Positions 45,859-57,800 of a stretch of 64,000 nucleotides of DNA are shown piece after piece. Each line of letters starts with the position of its first letter. Within the stretch, counting starts at the first letter, position 1. A model generated the notes under the pieces. The model saw only the letters and a program-made list of their open reading frames with translations, ran no database searches and was not told where the DNA came from. Source of the DNA: Coleophoma eucalyptorum (lineage: Eukaryota; Ascomycota; Leotiomycetes; Helotiales; Dermateaceae); the NCBI GenBank assembly GCA_026120035.1, contig JALRME010000001.1, positions 372,001 to 436,000 of the forward strand. Direction: 5' to 3'. The translations under genes and the position numbers were made by a program.

Positions 45859-46401
45859 GATAACGATCGTCTGTATCTAACCACTTTGGATAGTTTATAG
45901 TGTGCAGATGATTGTTGAGTAATTGCGACAATCAGGAAGTATTCAGTTGATGTTTTGTTCATACCTATATCCCTCATTTTGGGGCAATAGCTTGGCCGAC
46001 CACTCCACTGATAGTAGATATCTAGTTCCACGATCCGATGAACCGATAGCATACAAAAATGGGGAAGAATCTCAACTTCTTATCCAATCAACACAACTTG
46101 ATATTCACAAATGTCGATACCCGAACCTTCTACCTTATCAAGGATGATATTCCGACGGGAATAGAGCCTATGAGCCGATAGTATCAAACATCTCATTGTA
46201 AATCTATGCCACACACGGAAAGGTGGGAATCCCACTTTCGTCGCCATTCTTTAATCCAGATAGCAGTTTAGCATTTAAGTTGCGAAGAAGGTGGTCGCCA
46301 TAAATTTTGAAAGCGATATACTTAAAAGTTAATCTTGACGTTAACGTGAGATATAAATCACCGATACTTGCCTGCTTATTCTTTCAGAGGAAGAATAAAC
46401 A
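45859..46401. promoter_or_regulatory. Divergent permease/amidase promoter with clustered GATA sites
   Basis: HGATAR elements, the binding motif of nitrogen regulators of the AreA/NIT2 family, occur at 46009-46014 (TGATAG), 46044-46049 and 46176-46181 (both CGATAG) and 46258-46263 (AGATAG), with a reverse TGATAA at 46135-46140. Five in 543 bp is more than expected for an average stretch, though AT-rich DNA inflates such counts. Confidence 0.45.
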
Positions 46402-48287
46402 ATGTCATCTACACTTGCCCCTAGCAAAATCTCGGAGCGTAACCCCATTACCGAGAAGGATGTCACATCTACTTTGGACTCTTTGGGACTAAAGCCCAAC
46501 CCTAAAGATGTCGACGACTTTACTTCACTGCTAACGGGAATCTGGGAGGTGTGGGATAAAGTGAGCCAGATGGATGACTATATCCCAGAGGTTGATGAAG
46601 AGAGATTTCCGAGAAAGAATTTGCATAGGCCAGAGGGTGAGGCCAATATTGAAAACGCCTGGGCCTGGAAGTGTGATATTCAAGATGCAACGGATCAGAG
46701 CAAAGGAGGACTGCTAGCTGGCAAAACAGTTAACCTGAAGGTTTGTAAGAATATTTTCCTAGCCCTTAAACTCCCAGATTAAGAGAAGTCACTCACTACC
46801 ACAACAGGATAATATTGCCGTGAAAGGCGTTCCTTGTCTGCTTGGAACGGAAATGTTTACAGACTACACGCCGAATACAGATGCTACTGTTGCCAAGCGC
46901 GTACTCGAAGCTGGCGGAATCATCAACGGCAAGGCCGTCTGTGAAAACATGTCAATGTGGGGTGTTTCATGTTCGGCGGCTACGGGCCCTATGAATAACC
47001 CTTGGGCAGAAGGATTTTCTGCTGGGGGCTCATCGTCCGGCACTACCGTCCTTGTCGCGAAAGACTTCTCATGGGGAGGCATTGGAGGTGACCAAGGTGG
47101 CAGTATTCGGATCCCTGCAGCAATGTCAGGGTTGGTTGGCTTAAAGCCTACGACTGGACTGGTACCGTACACAGGGATTGCCTCGTTGGAGCCCGTTATT
47201 GATTCAACAGGGCCCATGACCCGAACCGTACTCGATAACGCACTCCTCCTCCAAGCCATTGCCGGTGCTGATGGCATTGATGACCGGCAGCAGGTGAGTA
47301 GATGCCCTGATGTTCTCGAAATGGAAATAATGAACTCATGTGGGTGATATAGGCCGGCTGCCCCTTTCCTGCTGATGTACCCAATTATCGAGCCCTAGCC
47401 ACGCAGGGAGTTACGGGCATGAGAATAGGTGTTTTGACAGAGTCGTTGGATCAACCACTTTGTGACACGCGAGTGAGCGAATTGGTCCTGAAAGCCGCAA
47501 AGGCACTGGAAAGCCTCGGATGCACCGTTGAGGAAGTGAGTGTGCCAATGCATAAGCATGCACCAGATATCTGGGCGGTAAGTAATATAGCTTTCGTCTC
47601 ATTTATACATTGAGGAATCTTTTCCTATTTTGCCAGTGGTTATTAGTTTCTAGGTATACCTGACAGCACCGGCTGACCCGCCACTGCAGGTCCCAGGTAG
47701 ACTCTCTGCATATGCTTCTCAGATGGGCAAGAGCTGCGGCAGACGAGGATATTGTATGAATGATCTAACGGAAAAGATGCTCCCCATCAATCAAGAGAAG
47801 TTTGATAAGATGTGGGCTGGCTACAGCAATACGATCGTCAATGGGAAATGGGGATGGGACAATCTGCCACCGACGCTGATGGGCAAAGCCACGAACCTCA
47901 TCCGGAAATTACGAGATCACTACTATGACGCCTTAAACAAATATGATGTCCTCATTCTGCCCACAGCACCATTCCTTGCGCCGAAGCTGCCGGCGCCTGA
48001 TGCAGGAATACGCGATGTGATGGTCAACTCGGCTGGGGTGAGTTTAAACACATCAGCCTTCAACCTTGTGAGTCGCTCCAGGTCTAAGTATCGTTAAATT
48101 TTACTTACTCATATAGACGGGAATGCCTGCTCTCTCGTTACCCATTGGATTTCTTCCCTCACTCGTGGAACCTCACCCTGAACTCCCGGTTGGTATGCAA
48201 ATCGTTTCAAAGTTCTATCAAGAGCCGACTATTTACCGAGTAGCTTACGCCTGGGAGCAAGCCTTCGATTGGAAGACTTTTAAATAA
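46402..48287 (+). CDS. Amidase, amidase-signature family
   Basis: Exons 46402-46740, 46808-47293, 47353-47577, 47654-48067 and 48117-48287, all phase 0, give 544 residues. The catalytic triad is complete: Lys113 in TVNLKDNIAV (the intron falls right after it), the cis-Ser in FSAGGSSSGT (188-189) and the nucleophile Ser212 in GGDQGGSIRIPAAM. The C-terminal half is typical, with LILPTAPFLAPK and GMPALSLPIGF. It differs clearly from the amidase at 11-13 kb, so the two are not recent duplicates. It should hydrolyse an amide in the cytosol to ammonia and acid. It is divergent from a Dal5-type permease across a GATA-rich promoter, suggesting a nitrogen-controlled uptake and hydrolysis pair. Confidence 0.9.
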
Positions 48288-49810
48288 ATCCATCAGTCAG
48301 CAATTCGCTCTATAGCTGAGTTTCGTAAACGGGGTCTTGACATGCTGTTGTAATGAGCGAATGTGAGGACATCAATAGAGATTGCAATAGAATAGAAGTA
48401 AACTAGAGCCCCGATAAGAATGGTCGTGGTCGGGGGCTCCTAAGAATGGGCTAGATGGTAGTCACTAAGCAAGTGAAATATGGGCACATCAGCTTTGAGT
48501 CTCCAATCCCAATCCCTGATCTCCAATTTCCCAGATTTTCTGATTATTATATTAGCTTAATGGAATTATTTTCACCAACAATATGACTTTGTGAAGGCAG
48601 CTTCAGTAGCAAGAGAGAATCATAGGGATATGTGGGGCTGGGGCTCTATAGGAATCTGGACCATTGACGTAAAACAAAGATGGTGTTGAAAACCGGAGTT
48701 TATTTGGGAGCAGCTAGGTATAAATATGACACAATTGTAGCCACGTACCCCTGCTAATGTGGTCACTGCTTAGATTTTGATATCTTAATAAAAGTTGGAG
48801 CTTTCTTTCATTCAGTAATAAATATAAGCCAAGGCCACTATAAACGTGATACAAGTCGATTATAGCCGCAACAAGAGCCGTATAATCCATTCTTTAACTT
48901 CCCTCATCCAGCTTCTCCTTATCCAATAATACACCAAGCCAGTAATAATCCACATTAGAATAAAGACATCTCTTCCTGCATCAGCGCAAAAACAGCAAGC
49001 CTTTCCGACAACCAATTGGTTTACTACGACACAAATTGCTGTAATCGGCATGAATACCTGTACGGTCGGTATAAGTCCGGCTCACAAGATTGGAAGACAA
49101 TTACACCCAGCATGGCAAGGAAAAGGATCGTATGTTCGCCAAGGCCGTTGAAGTTGAGCAGAGTTTGGAAGTTCCAAAACAGATATCGAAAAATCGGGAT
49201 TGTTTTGCCTGCGAATGGCACCATAGCCCTGATTATCCCCATCACTAGGGACAAGAGTATATGATAAGACAGTATAATCCATCCTGCCTTGGTCTATAGC
49301 ATATTTCATCCGAATATTGTTAAAGTTATGAAGTGGTGGTTATGCAGGATGACTAGCTGAGAACAGACTTGTTGTTATTGTTTATATGAATTACACATAT
49401 TCATACCAAACTCAACAAGACATAGATAGAACTCTATCTCCCGAGCTGCAGCTGGAATATTAGACGTACTATTATCCATATGATCGGATTGTAGTCGATA
49501 ATTTGCTTTGTGCAAAACGTGACGTCATGATCGACGGCATGCTTCAGTTATGCCATTTCGTAACAGTTTTCGGTCGTATGATTGGCGTCATAACTTTCCT
49601 GTCGGAACTCTCGTAGACCATTCATACAAAATGCGAAGCAATACCGTGGGACCTTTGCGCTGACTTTGAATGAGAACAGTTTAAAAGTCAGAAGCTGGCA
49701 AGCTTATGGATCCATAGAACAGAGTGTCTCCATTCCTCCGTAAATGACTTAGCTGGATGTTGATACTAGAGCTTGACACTAAAGCTGGTGTTCCACTAGC
49801 TCCAGAACCT
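48288..49810. other. Intergenic, nothing recognised
   Basis: Short frames only, including overlapping opposite-strand ones around 49016-49309 with no family resemblance. Confidence 0.4.
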
Positions 49811-50414
49811 TCAGTCTTCGCGAAAATTTTGTTTGAGTTGCCTTGCTGCTAATGAATCGACGAAAGAGAAGTGGCCGTGGAAAGCGGAACTTCTTGTGGA
49901 TTCTGAGTCATAAAGTGTACTGGAACTTGAGAAGCTTAACGGTCGTTCCTGTTCTTCTTTGAAGAGGTCCCGTAGGCTCTGTCGAAATTTCACCCTCCTC
50001 AGCCTCTTCTGGACTCCATTCGAAAACTGGCGTTGAAGAGGCAATACAAGGTCGACTTCTGGGATAGGTTCTAATAGAGCGCGATACCCCTCGGCCAGAG
50101 ACTGTGCAGGATCACGTAAAAATTGCTTGCCTTTACTTTCCAGTTGACCAATAGCAAAAACGGGAGTTTTGGCTCTTGTTCGTTTGAGAAGATGTGAAGT
50201 GCATGAGTCGTCCATGTCTTTTTGGCTCCTTTCCAAGTAGTTGTCTCTTTACATGTTGAAAACCGTTAGAATTTCTAGAGAAATAAAGTCTGATGAGAGT
50301 TGTAAGAGAGCGTCGAGCTGTTCTATTGTTAGGATCCAAGGGAATTATAAGATGATTCGATTGCATTGGTCGCAAAAGTTGGGAAAGTAAGTTTATAAGG
50401 TTGATTTCATACAT
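49811..50414 (-). CDS. Small hypothetical protein, possibly frameshifted
   Basis: The minus frame from 50236 reads 141 codons, basic and serine-rich, with LKRTRAKTPVFAIGQLESKG and RRVKFRQSLRDLFKEEQERP. Another frame, 50414-50133, reads 93 codons starting MYEINLINLLSQLL and overlaps it by about 100 bp. No splice pair in the overlap joins them neatly. It may be one gene broken by an indel, or only the 141-codon frame may be real. No domain, signal peptide or membrane helix is recognised. Confidence 0.3.
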
Positions 50415-53399
50415 GATAATAAACAGGGTTCAGATGCAATTGCTGGGGTCTGATCCTGGCACACATCCGTTTTAGTAATGCACATCTTACTGTAGATATG
50501 GAGTTCGTCTCAAAGAGCTGACAAGATCACGCACTAAATCAATTGAATTGTCAAGCATCTTCTCTGATGGGGGGGGGGGCACGTGGGGAGTTTAACGAGT
50601 AAGCAACACCCTCACTATTGTGCCCTATTTCCAGTCTGTGGGTGGCATGTACGACATCAATTGAATCATCGCTGGCACACTTCGCCATCCCCTATTATGT
50701 TATAGTAATAACTTATATTTTAAGATGGGGATTTATTGGGGATTAGGGAGGATTTGAGAACAACGTACCTACGTAATTAACTTAGCTTTTATTTGCAAAT
50801 TAAGAGGCAGAAATGTGGCCGAGTAGGCTGTCAATGAACAATGGAAGAGGTGGGGCTGATTAATCTTCTCGCATATGTAGGTGGAAGGCAGAGACTCACC
50901 CTCCATCAGCTCTTATCTGGCCAGGGGTGTATTCAATCGTATCACCTAAGCAGCCACTGCTAGCTTGTAAGCTGTAAATATAGAAGATAGGGAAGCTCAT
51001 TGTAAAAGTATATAGCATCGCGAATGCTCAGCCCTTCAACACTATAATTAGAGAGTCTTCTATCATTAAATTCCGTAGAGTTTATAACTAGGTGTAACGG
51101 TTCTAATTATTCTACTCTAGCTATTTCAACTCAAGGAAGATAGTTTATGGTATGATAAAATATTTATCAAGAGTTCGATTGTTAGGATATTGTTCTTGCG
51201 TGCTAACGATGTCTACTTTAAGCTGGAGAATACAGCTAAAATCGTTGCACTAGATATATTAAAGTTAATATATCGGTTCTATGGAAAGCGAGAAATGTAA
51301 TTCTATTATTTTATCATTCTATCTAAGCTAACATTTATAGTTATCTCCATGGTTGATTATTTGTTCATAATTGATGCTCCAGGAAGCTCTCAAGACACTT
51401 TTGATTTCTCTTTGGAATATTAATCATTGTTACTGTTTTTACAATGACTTGAAAAGTTAGGTTGCTAAGATCTAATTCAGTCTTTCTTCAACGGCATATA
51501 GGTCTCCTCTATGCCATTCTGTGCCAAAACCATTATTTCAAGGCCGTTCCAACCTCTATATATCTTTCTGTTACACTGCCATACGCATCCTTAAATATAC
51601 CCTTTGCCTCTCTACTGGATGCTGGACCTTACTCTCGTTCTTGCCTTGGATCATTCGTTCCTTCTGGAGGAATATGTTGATTCTTTAAAGCAAAGTTGGT
51701 TATCCGGTATCGTCAAGCTCCCGGCCGCTCCGGCCGCTCTGTATTGCTCTCGCTCGTAGCTTCAAACTGGGTCGCAAAACGAGTTGATAACATCATTTCC
51801 CTCCTCTTCAAGACCACTAAGTAAGGTAGCAACGTAGTATGGGAAGAAATGCTTTCCGTAGAGGGTTTTACATAATCTTTATGCACGTGCTTTTGTAGAT
51901 ATGGGCCTACCGTGCCTGAACCGGTATATCTGAACTATAGCGTCCGATTTCTCCTTCACGACTAGTCCACCAGTAGCATATCCAACAACAGATAATATTA
52001 ACTATAGTGGCGCCAATGGTTAGTTAGTTTTATTTTATAGAGTTATAGCGAGATATATGAAGATGCCACTATGAGGCTGCCGTTCAGCTAAATTGGTATA
52101 ATCGCTAACCAACATCTAACCTCTGCTGTTCCAAAACACAGGATTGTATACAAGCCTTCTGGGCAGTTCTTATTTATGAAGAACTTGCTTATGTGGATTC
52201 TTGCAAATCTGGACGAATAATAGGGCTACTTGAATACAAGAATAACAGCGAGTTCAGCCTAACCAAGTCTTTGATCGCAATATTTCTTGCTGTGCTATAC
52301 TTTCGCATATATGGGAAGAGGAGCAGATTGACTCGTAAGATCTGGTAGATGGTACTAGGAAAACAAAGACCAACTAGCTACGATGGCTTTAAGCACTGCC
52401 ATTTATTAATAATAGCCTTACTACAAAGTCCTTCCAAATTGGATATCTTAATATCTCTTACTACGCTGTCTATATTTGCGTATGGCCTAAAACAATAACA
52501 TCAAGCGCTGTTAGACTGCAGTATTACAGCTAACCTGTGATACTAGCAATGAGGCAAGTAATTATACATATAAAATATTGCACGTGATATTTATTTTGGG
52601 GTATATATGGATTACCTTGTATTAAGGTGTTGAAGCAATTTAGTCAACGTGATGCACTATAGCTTATCCGTGTCATCTTAATAATCGTAAAGATACAAGT
52701 ATCCTACATTTGAATTATTAGATTAGTAAGATGGCCTAGTCTAACTATACAAATATAACATGGTAGTATTAATTGCTTATATATGTAACTAAATAGCCCC
52801 TAGAATTTATGTCTAACCTAACCCTACACAACTTGTAGGAATTATGTTTAATCTTCTTAGGGGGTCTTAATTGTTGGAATATCGCTATAAGGTCGTCATA
52901 CGACGCTGCTACACTCGTTTGTACACTCGTTCCTAATCATGTGATGCTACAAATGGGAGAGGGTATTGATACCCTCATCCGTCACATCACATTAACTCAA
53001 AAGAATCATTTACATTATTACACTACATTTTGGCCTGTTATTATAGATGAGATAAGGCGTATATTAACATTAATAAAGATTAAAGACTTGCAATATCACG
53101 GCTTATTTCTTCAACTCTCTAGGCCTCATTCTATGATCAAAGATTATCTCCTCCCTATTAAGCTTGTTTGTAAACAGCTGCAAAAGCGTACGATCGTCGA
53201 ATTCCCTTGGACGGTTAACTTTCCTCTATTTCTCTAGAAGAAAAGGCAGGTGGCGATCATCCTCTTTCACTTCTCTACTCTTCATGTTCGTGTAGGTATG
53301 TGTTGTAGCGTAGTCTGATGGGATCTTGTTGAACTGAATATGCCAATCCTGCAGCAAAGGGCTAAGGAGCGCTACTCTATAGTTCCTACTGTAAACAAA
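50415..53399. other. Gene-poor, very AT-rich region
   Basis: About 3 kb with no recognised gene. It includes a run of ten G at about 50571-50580 and a stop-free stretch of about 70 codons near 52143-52350 plus (reading AFWAVLIYEELAYVDSC) that matches nothing I know. Probably decayed repeat sequence. Confidence 0.4.
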
Positions 53400-54731
53400 A
53401 CGACTGGAGATTGGCTATCTTTGGATAGACAGCGTCTGCATTGTCCAGGATGACCTCGAGGATTGGCAACGGGAAGCAGGGACGATGCATGTCACCTTAG
53501 GAGCGCTATGGGGAGCAGACCCCACTACCGGACTTTTCTCCACGGTATCAAATAATTTGGCGGCATTAGTAGCAGAGCTCCAGCTTCAGTTTACCAAGTG
53601 GCCGTTGTACATCCAGCGAGAGCACCCTGACTATCAATGATTGGCAACCGCGTGACGTCGGTTGGGACATGCCAGTAGTATCCTCCCTGTTCAAACATGC
53701 TTGGACATACCAGGAAAGAATGCTCTCACCTCGGCTGTTACTATTTTCCGATAGCGAACTGGTGTTTTTGTGCTTCCGCCATGCGACATGTGAGTGTGGA
53801 GCGATGGCGGATCGCGTCACTCACCCGAAAAGGAGGGCATTTTCAGAGCAGGCGACCCTATAGTAAGCGTGACTATTTTAGGAGTTTGGTTGCGTCTGAT
53901 AGCGCAATAGAAGCAATAGGCTCAGCACCAGACGGTGTTTTAAATTGTAGCGCCAGGTGGAGGAGCATGGCCCGGGATTTCAGCCTTCTGGATATAATGT
54001 ATGACCGGCTGGCAGCTATTGCTGCCATCGCTCAGCAGATGAAGAGGGCGCGACCCGACAATATTTATCTAGCCAGTATCTGGTCTGGGTCGATCCATGA
54101 GGACCTGATATAGTTTGCACCACGCCAGCAAGAGAAGAAGTACTGGGCACCTGGACGTATATCAAGACCCGCGACTTGCAGCGCAACGCCCAGTTGGTCG
54201 TGGGTGTTCATTGGAACCGATGTTTCCTTTGCCGACGTACAAAATCGAGGCATTAGCTCTATTCTCATGAAGGTAGCTAAAGTAGTAGAGGCAAGCTGTA
54301 CCTATAGCGAGCAGGGTGGATATGCATGTCTTCGAGACAGTCGTCTGGTCTTGTATGGGAACGTACTAGCCTGTTGGGCAGTGCTAGCCCTAAACATCTC
54401 CAGTATACGGATTCATCATTGACAGTCTAGACTCTTAATACAAAACCAATATGCTCTGATGGATCGGGGTGGCTTCATTAGAGGCTGGGCATTGCAGCGT
54501 CGAGTATACCTCTTAGAGATAGCAAGAGTGCCTAGTACGCATGTAAACTCCCCTACACCTGTAGCCAAAGCGGATAGAGCGTGGAAACGATACTATCTGA
54601 TTCTCAAGAGAGAAAGTAAAAACAATTTATTTTCCAGAGTTGGACTATTGCTTGTGGATTCTTATGAGCCTTATCCACCTAAAGAAAAACGACTTGATAG
54701 AGCTTTTCAACAGCACACAGTAGGGCGATGA
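53400..54731 (+). pseudogene. Broken HET-domain (heterokaryon incompatibility) protein
   Basis: Segments in changing frames follow HET-domain order: YLWIDSVCIVQDDLEDWQRE, then TMHVTLGALWGADP, a frame change, SLFKHAWTYQERMLSPRLLL, ELVFLCFRHATCECG, a frame change, ARWRSMARDFSLLDIMYDRL, AAIAAIAQQMKRARPD, YLASIWSGSIHEDL, WVFIGTDVSF, GYACLRDSRLVLYG, and the C-terminal YLLEIARVPSTHV and RVGLLLVDSYEP. WIDSxCIxQDD and AWTxQERxLSPR are diagnostic of the domain, which mediates non-self recognition and cell death in fungi. At least three frame changes and internal stops make it non-functional. The N-terminal portion before the domain is not found. Confidence 0.85.
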
Positions 54732-55464
54732 CTTGTAACATTGTATAACTCTACAAAAGAAGTATCAAAGGTATATAATGGCTGGAAGAGTGAGAAGGGG
54801 GTGTTATAGCATAACATTAGACTTCGTGGTTGTTGTACAATCGAAGATTTTTATATACAAAACTGTTGGTACAAAAACTTAGTATAAAACCTCGGTTGAA
54901 AACCTAATACGAGGGACCTCGTTTTACAACCCTATTCATATGGGTATGTAGAACCTATTTTAGGAAATACTAGAAAGTGTAGATAGAAATTATTACTTTC
55001 TAGACTTTCTAGGTAAAATTCAATTAATATACAAATATGAAGAAGCCTCGTACTTTACTTTAATTATTCATTCACATCTAAACTTAACCTAAATTATTCA
55101 CGTACTCTATTACTATTAGTATTTGTTATCTATAGTAGGTGTACTAGAGGGGAAACTTGTATATCGAAGGCTAGGATTTTGATCGTTTTTTATAGCTTCA
55201 ATAGCCAAAACAAGCCCACTTTCAATTGGGAGCGATTCCATGTAGTGATGTTGATGTGATGTAGTGTCCAAGTGAAAGGAGGGTTAAATTGGTGTAAAGT
55301 GTCCCACTGGCGTTATACTATATCTAGAATACTATAATATAGTACGTGATCAACCATCCTGAAATATGACACTTACACCAGCTGTTCACTCGTATATCTT
55401 CAAAATGAATAACGAAAAAACCGATACAGATTCTTTGATTTGTTCCAAAACTTGTTGAATGTTG
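54732..55464. other. Intergenic, AT-rich
   Basis: No coding signal. Direct short repeats of a TTTCTAG-type motif occur near 54970-55010. Confidence 0.45.
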
Positions 55465-56929
55465 CTATGGGCAATATTGCTCGATCAAAACATCGTCTAA
55501 TCCCTCTAAGACACCGAAATCCAATCCAGTCTGTTTGATAACAACAATGATCGCATCGAACTGGCTCAAATGTTCCTTATTCCAGTCTCGAGCATCGTCC
55601 AGCTTGGGAATATAAGATAATGCTTCCGCCGAAACAAGTGGATCTGCAAACGACACGTGAACATCCCAAGAGTCCAGTAAGCGGACGACGATCCCTACAC
55701 CGGGAGAATTTGTCGTGAGGTTTTGCCCTGGTTTAAACGCGACACCAACCACGAGGATTTTCTCCCTGTGATGGGAAGCGCTAGAGTCTCTGCGCTTTGC
55801 AAGCAAAGCTGTCATTGCTCGGTCTGCCAACGCAGCAGGTCTTGAACTCATTTTCTTCGTCGCATGTTGCAGGAGTGGGAAATCGCTAGTATTGAACAGG
55901 TAGCTTGGATTCACGGGAATACAATGGCCACCCACGCCTGCAGATGGAGAAAATGGGAGATAACCGAATGGTTTTGTTGCCGCCGCGCGAGAGACCTCGA
56001 AGGGGTCGATCGGCTTAGAGAGGAGGCCGCATGCATCTGCCATTTCATTGGCATACGCGATGCAAACCATTCGCTGACAGTTTTCGTAGAGTTTAGTCAT
56101 CTCAGCCACCTCTGGACATGAAACTGGAACAAGGTTCTCGAAAACTCGCGAGTAGAGCTTTTGGATGGATTGGAGTGATTGTGGTGCGATGTCGTCAAGT
56201 CCAGAGATTATCTTGGGAATGCTCTCGTACGGCGGAAAGATGCGACCAGGGTCAACCCGCTGCCGAACATGTCAACTTTATGCCTACAATGTGCTTAATA
56301 GCTTCTGCCGCTTTCTGACTTACCTCTGGGCTCATGCCAGCTCGTAAGTGGTATTTCTGTACCATGCTGCTCAGGAGACTTCGTGTCATTCCTACTGAAA
56401 CGGAGCTTTCAATGATGATGGTGGCACCAGCTCGTACTTGTCCGCAGATCGTATCGAGTGCACTTTGAATAATGGTTGTATCAGCCTTGGTGCTGTTCGG
56501 GATCAGAGGCGTCGGGACTGCCACCAGAAAATGTGTAGCCGGTGCAAGGCAAGATGGATCACTCGTCAAGTAGACATTTGTGCTGTTTGGGAACTGCTCT
56601 GCCACAGTTTCTAGTCGTTTCGCATTTACATCGAAAGCAATAACCTTGTAGTGCTTGGAAAAGGCAGTTACAAGATGAAATCCGACGTATCCAATTCCCA
56701 TGACAGCAACTACAGGCGTCTGGTCATCTTGGATATGAGAAAAGTAGTCTTCTTCAATGCTACCAAAGGAAGAAACTCCAGATTCTGGTGAAGTTGAAAG
56801 GGAGTTTGACGAAGAGGAGTGTGACCGTGGACTGGTAGCCAAAGATGAAGTGCTAGATTCTTCTAACAATCTAACTGCAAAGTTCCACGACCGACTATCC
56901 GTAGCTGTGGGTGGTAGTGGAGGATCCAT
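55465..56929 (-). CDS. UDP-glucose/UDP-N-acetylglucosamine 6-dehydrogenase family (nucleotide-sugar dehydrogenase)
   Basis: Two exons, 56929-56324 and 56259-55465, give 466 residues; Met 56929 is the first in-frame ATG. A serine-rich stretch fills the first 65 residues. The NAD domain begins VVAVMGIGYVGFHLVTAF (GxGxxG at 78-83) and has VPTPLIPNSTKADTT and IIIESSVSVGMT. The intron splits GMSPE/RVDPGR. The central domain has EVAEMTKLYENCQRM with the conserved Lys near 258, and the catalytic Cys315 lies in GVGGHCIPVNP. The UDP-binding domain starts ILVVGVAFKPG. It oxidises a UDP-sugar C6 alcohol to a uronate with two NAD+. The style is closer to WecC/TviB-type enzymes than to animal-type UGDH, so UDP-GlcNAc is a possible substrate. 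No lesions. Chitin synthase and deacetylase genes follow within 8.5 kb. Confidence 0.88.
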
Positions 56930-57179
56930 AGAGTGGTTTTGTTTTAGCTTAAGGTATGTGATAAATTGTCTAAGTATACTAAGGTTCAACTAAATGCTGA
57001 GAGAAGTTGGGCTTTCTTTGAGTGGCAATATAGTCAAAATAGCACAGTAACAGTAGTCGACTTATTGAATTGGACAGAAAGTTAAAGTTTAATCTATCAC
57101 CCAGATTTGAATAAGTATCCATGAGACCCTTAGATCACGTCAGGTGGAACGAGCCAGCCTAGACAGCCGGTGCTCATCG
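56930..57179. other. Upstream region of the nucleotide-sugar dehydrogenase
   Basis: Short presumed promoter region; no distinct element recognised. Confidence 0.35.
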
Positions 57180-57800
57180 TAACCAGAACAGGGATTCTGA
57201 GATTCCTAATCATGTTTTCCAGAGTCAGGTTCTTTGGCTTAGTCTATTGAGTAGGCTCTCATCTTTTCGCCATCTCGTGCTTGAATGGCACCACACGGAA
57301 TCACGGCTGAGAACGTGAAACCTCGAGGATTCGACTCTGCAGATTTTACCTTTGTGGCCCTGGAGGACAGCTCTTGGCGACGAAATGCAATGCTGATGGC
57401 CATTAACTATAAGCGAAGTTCCTGCTAGCTGATACTGCCCAGCCATTAAAGCACCTATGTAGAAATAGCGTCCCGTATTTACCCAAGGCTGTACATCCCA
57501 AAGCTATGTGTGCCTGCGATATTAGGGTTAGGCTTAAAGAATCTGCAAGGTCATAATGTGTAGGCGGGAAGAATTTGGGCTTGAGCTGATTAAGGGGACT
57601 AACTCTCCACGCCAGCTGAAGCCATTATCACTTAAAATGGTGATCTGTATTCTACATGGAGCTATCTGCACCAGTTCTGCACGTTGTGTGAAGTCGGTCA
57701 ATTGCTCGGATGTTTTGTGAAAATACAAAATTCTCGTCCTCACCATCCCAGTCGGCGATGAGAACCATCCGACCATCCACATGTGGGACTAAGTCTCTAT
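57180..57800 (-). pseudogene. Degenerate unidentified coding sequence
   Basis: The minus strand reads protein-like sequence in shifting frames: MVLIADWDGEDENFVFSQNI, AIDRLHTTCRTGADSS, SWRVSPLNQLKPKFFPP, THYDLADSLSLTLISQAHIA, LGKYGTLFLHR. Codon pattern and composition look coding, but stops interrupt it and I cannot name the family. It lies between the dehydrogenase and the chitin synthase, so it may be a lost member of that group or unrelated debris. Confidence 0.35.

Noticed and set aside
46864..47384. Minus-strand frames under the second amidase
   Set aside because: Shadows of catalytic exon 2.
50571..50580. Run of ten G as a telomere or quadruplex element
   Set aside because: Single homopolymer; no telomeric repeat around it.
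52075..52160. Possible tRNA-like sequence
   Set aside because: No cloverleaf arms or anticodon stem could be drawn.
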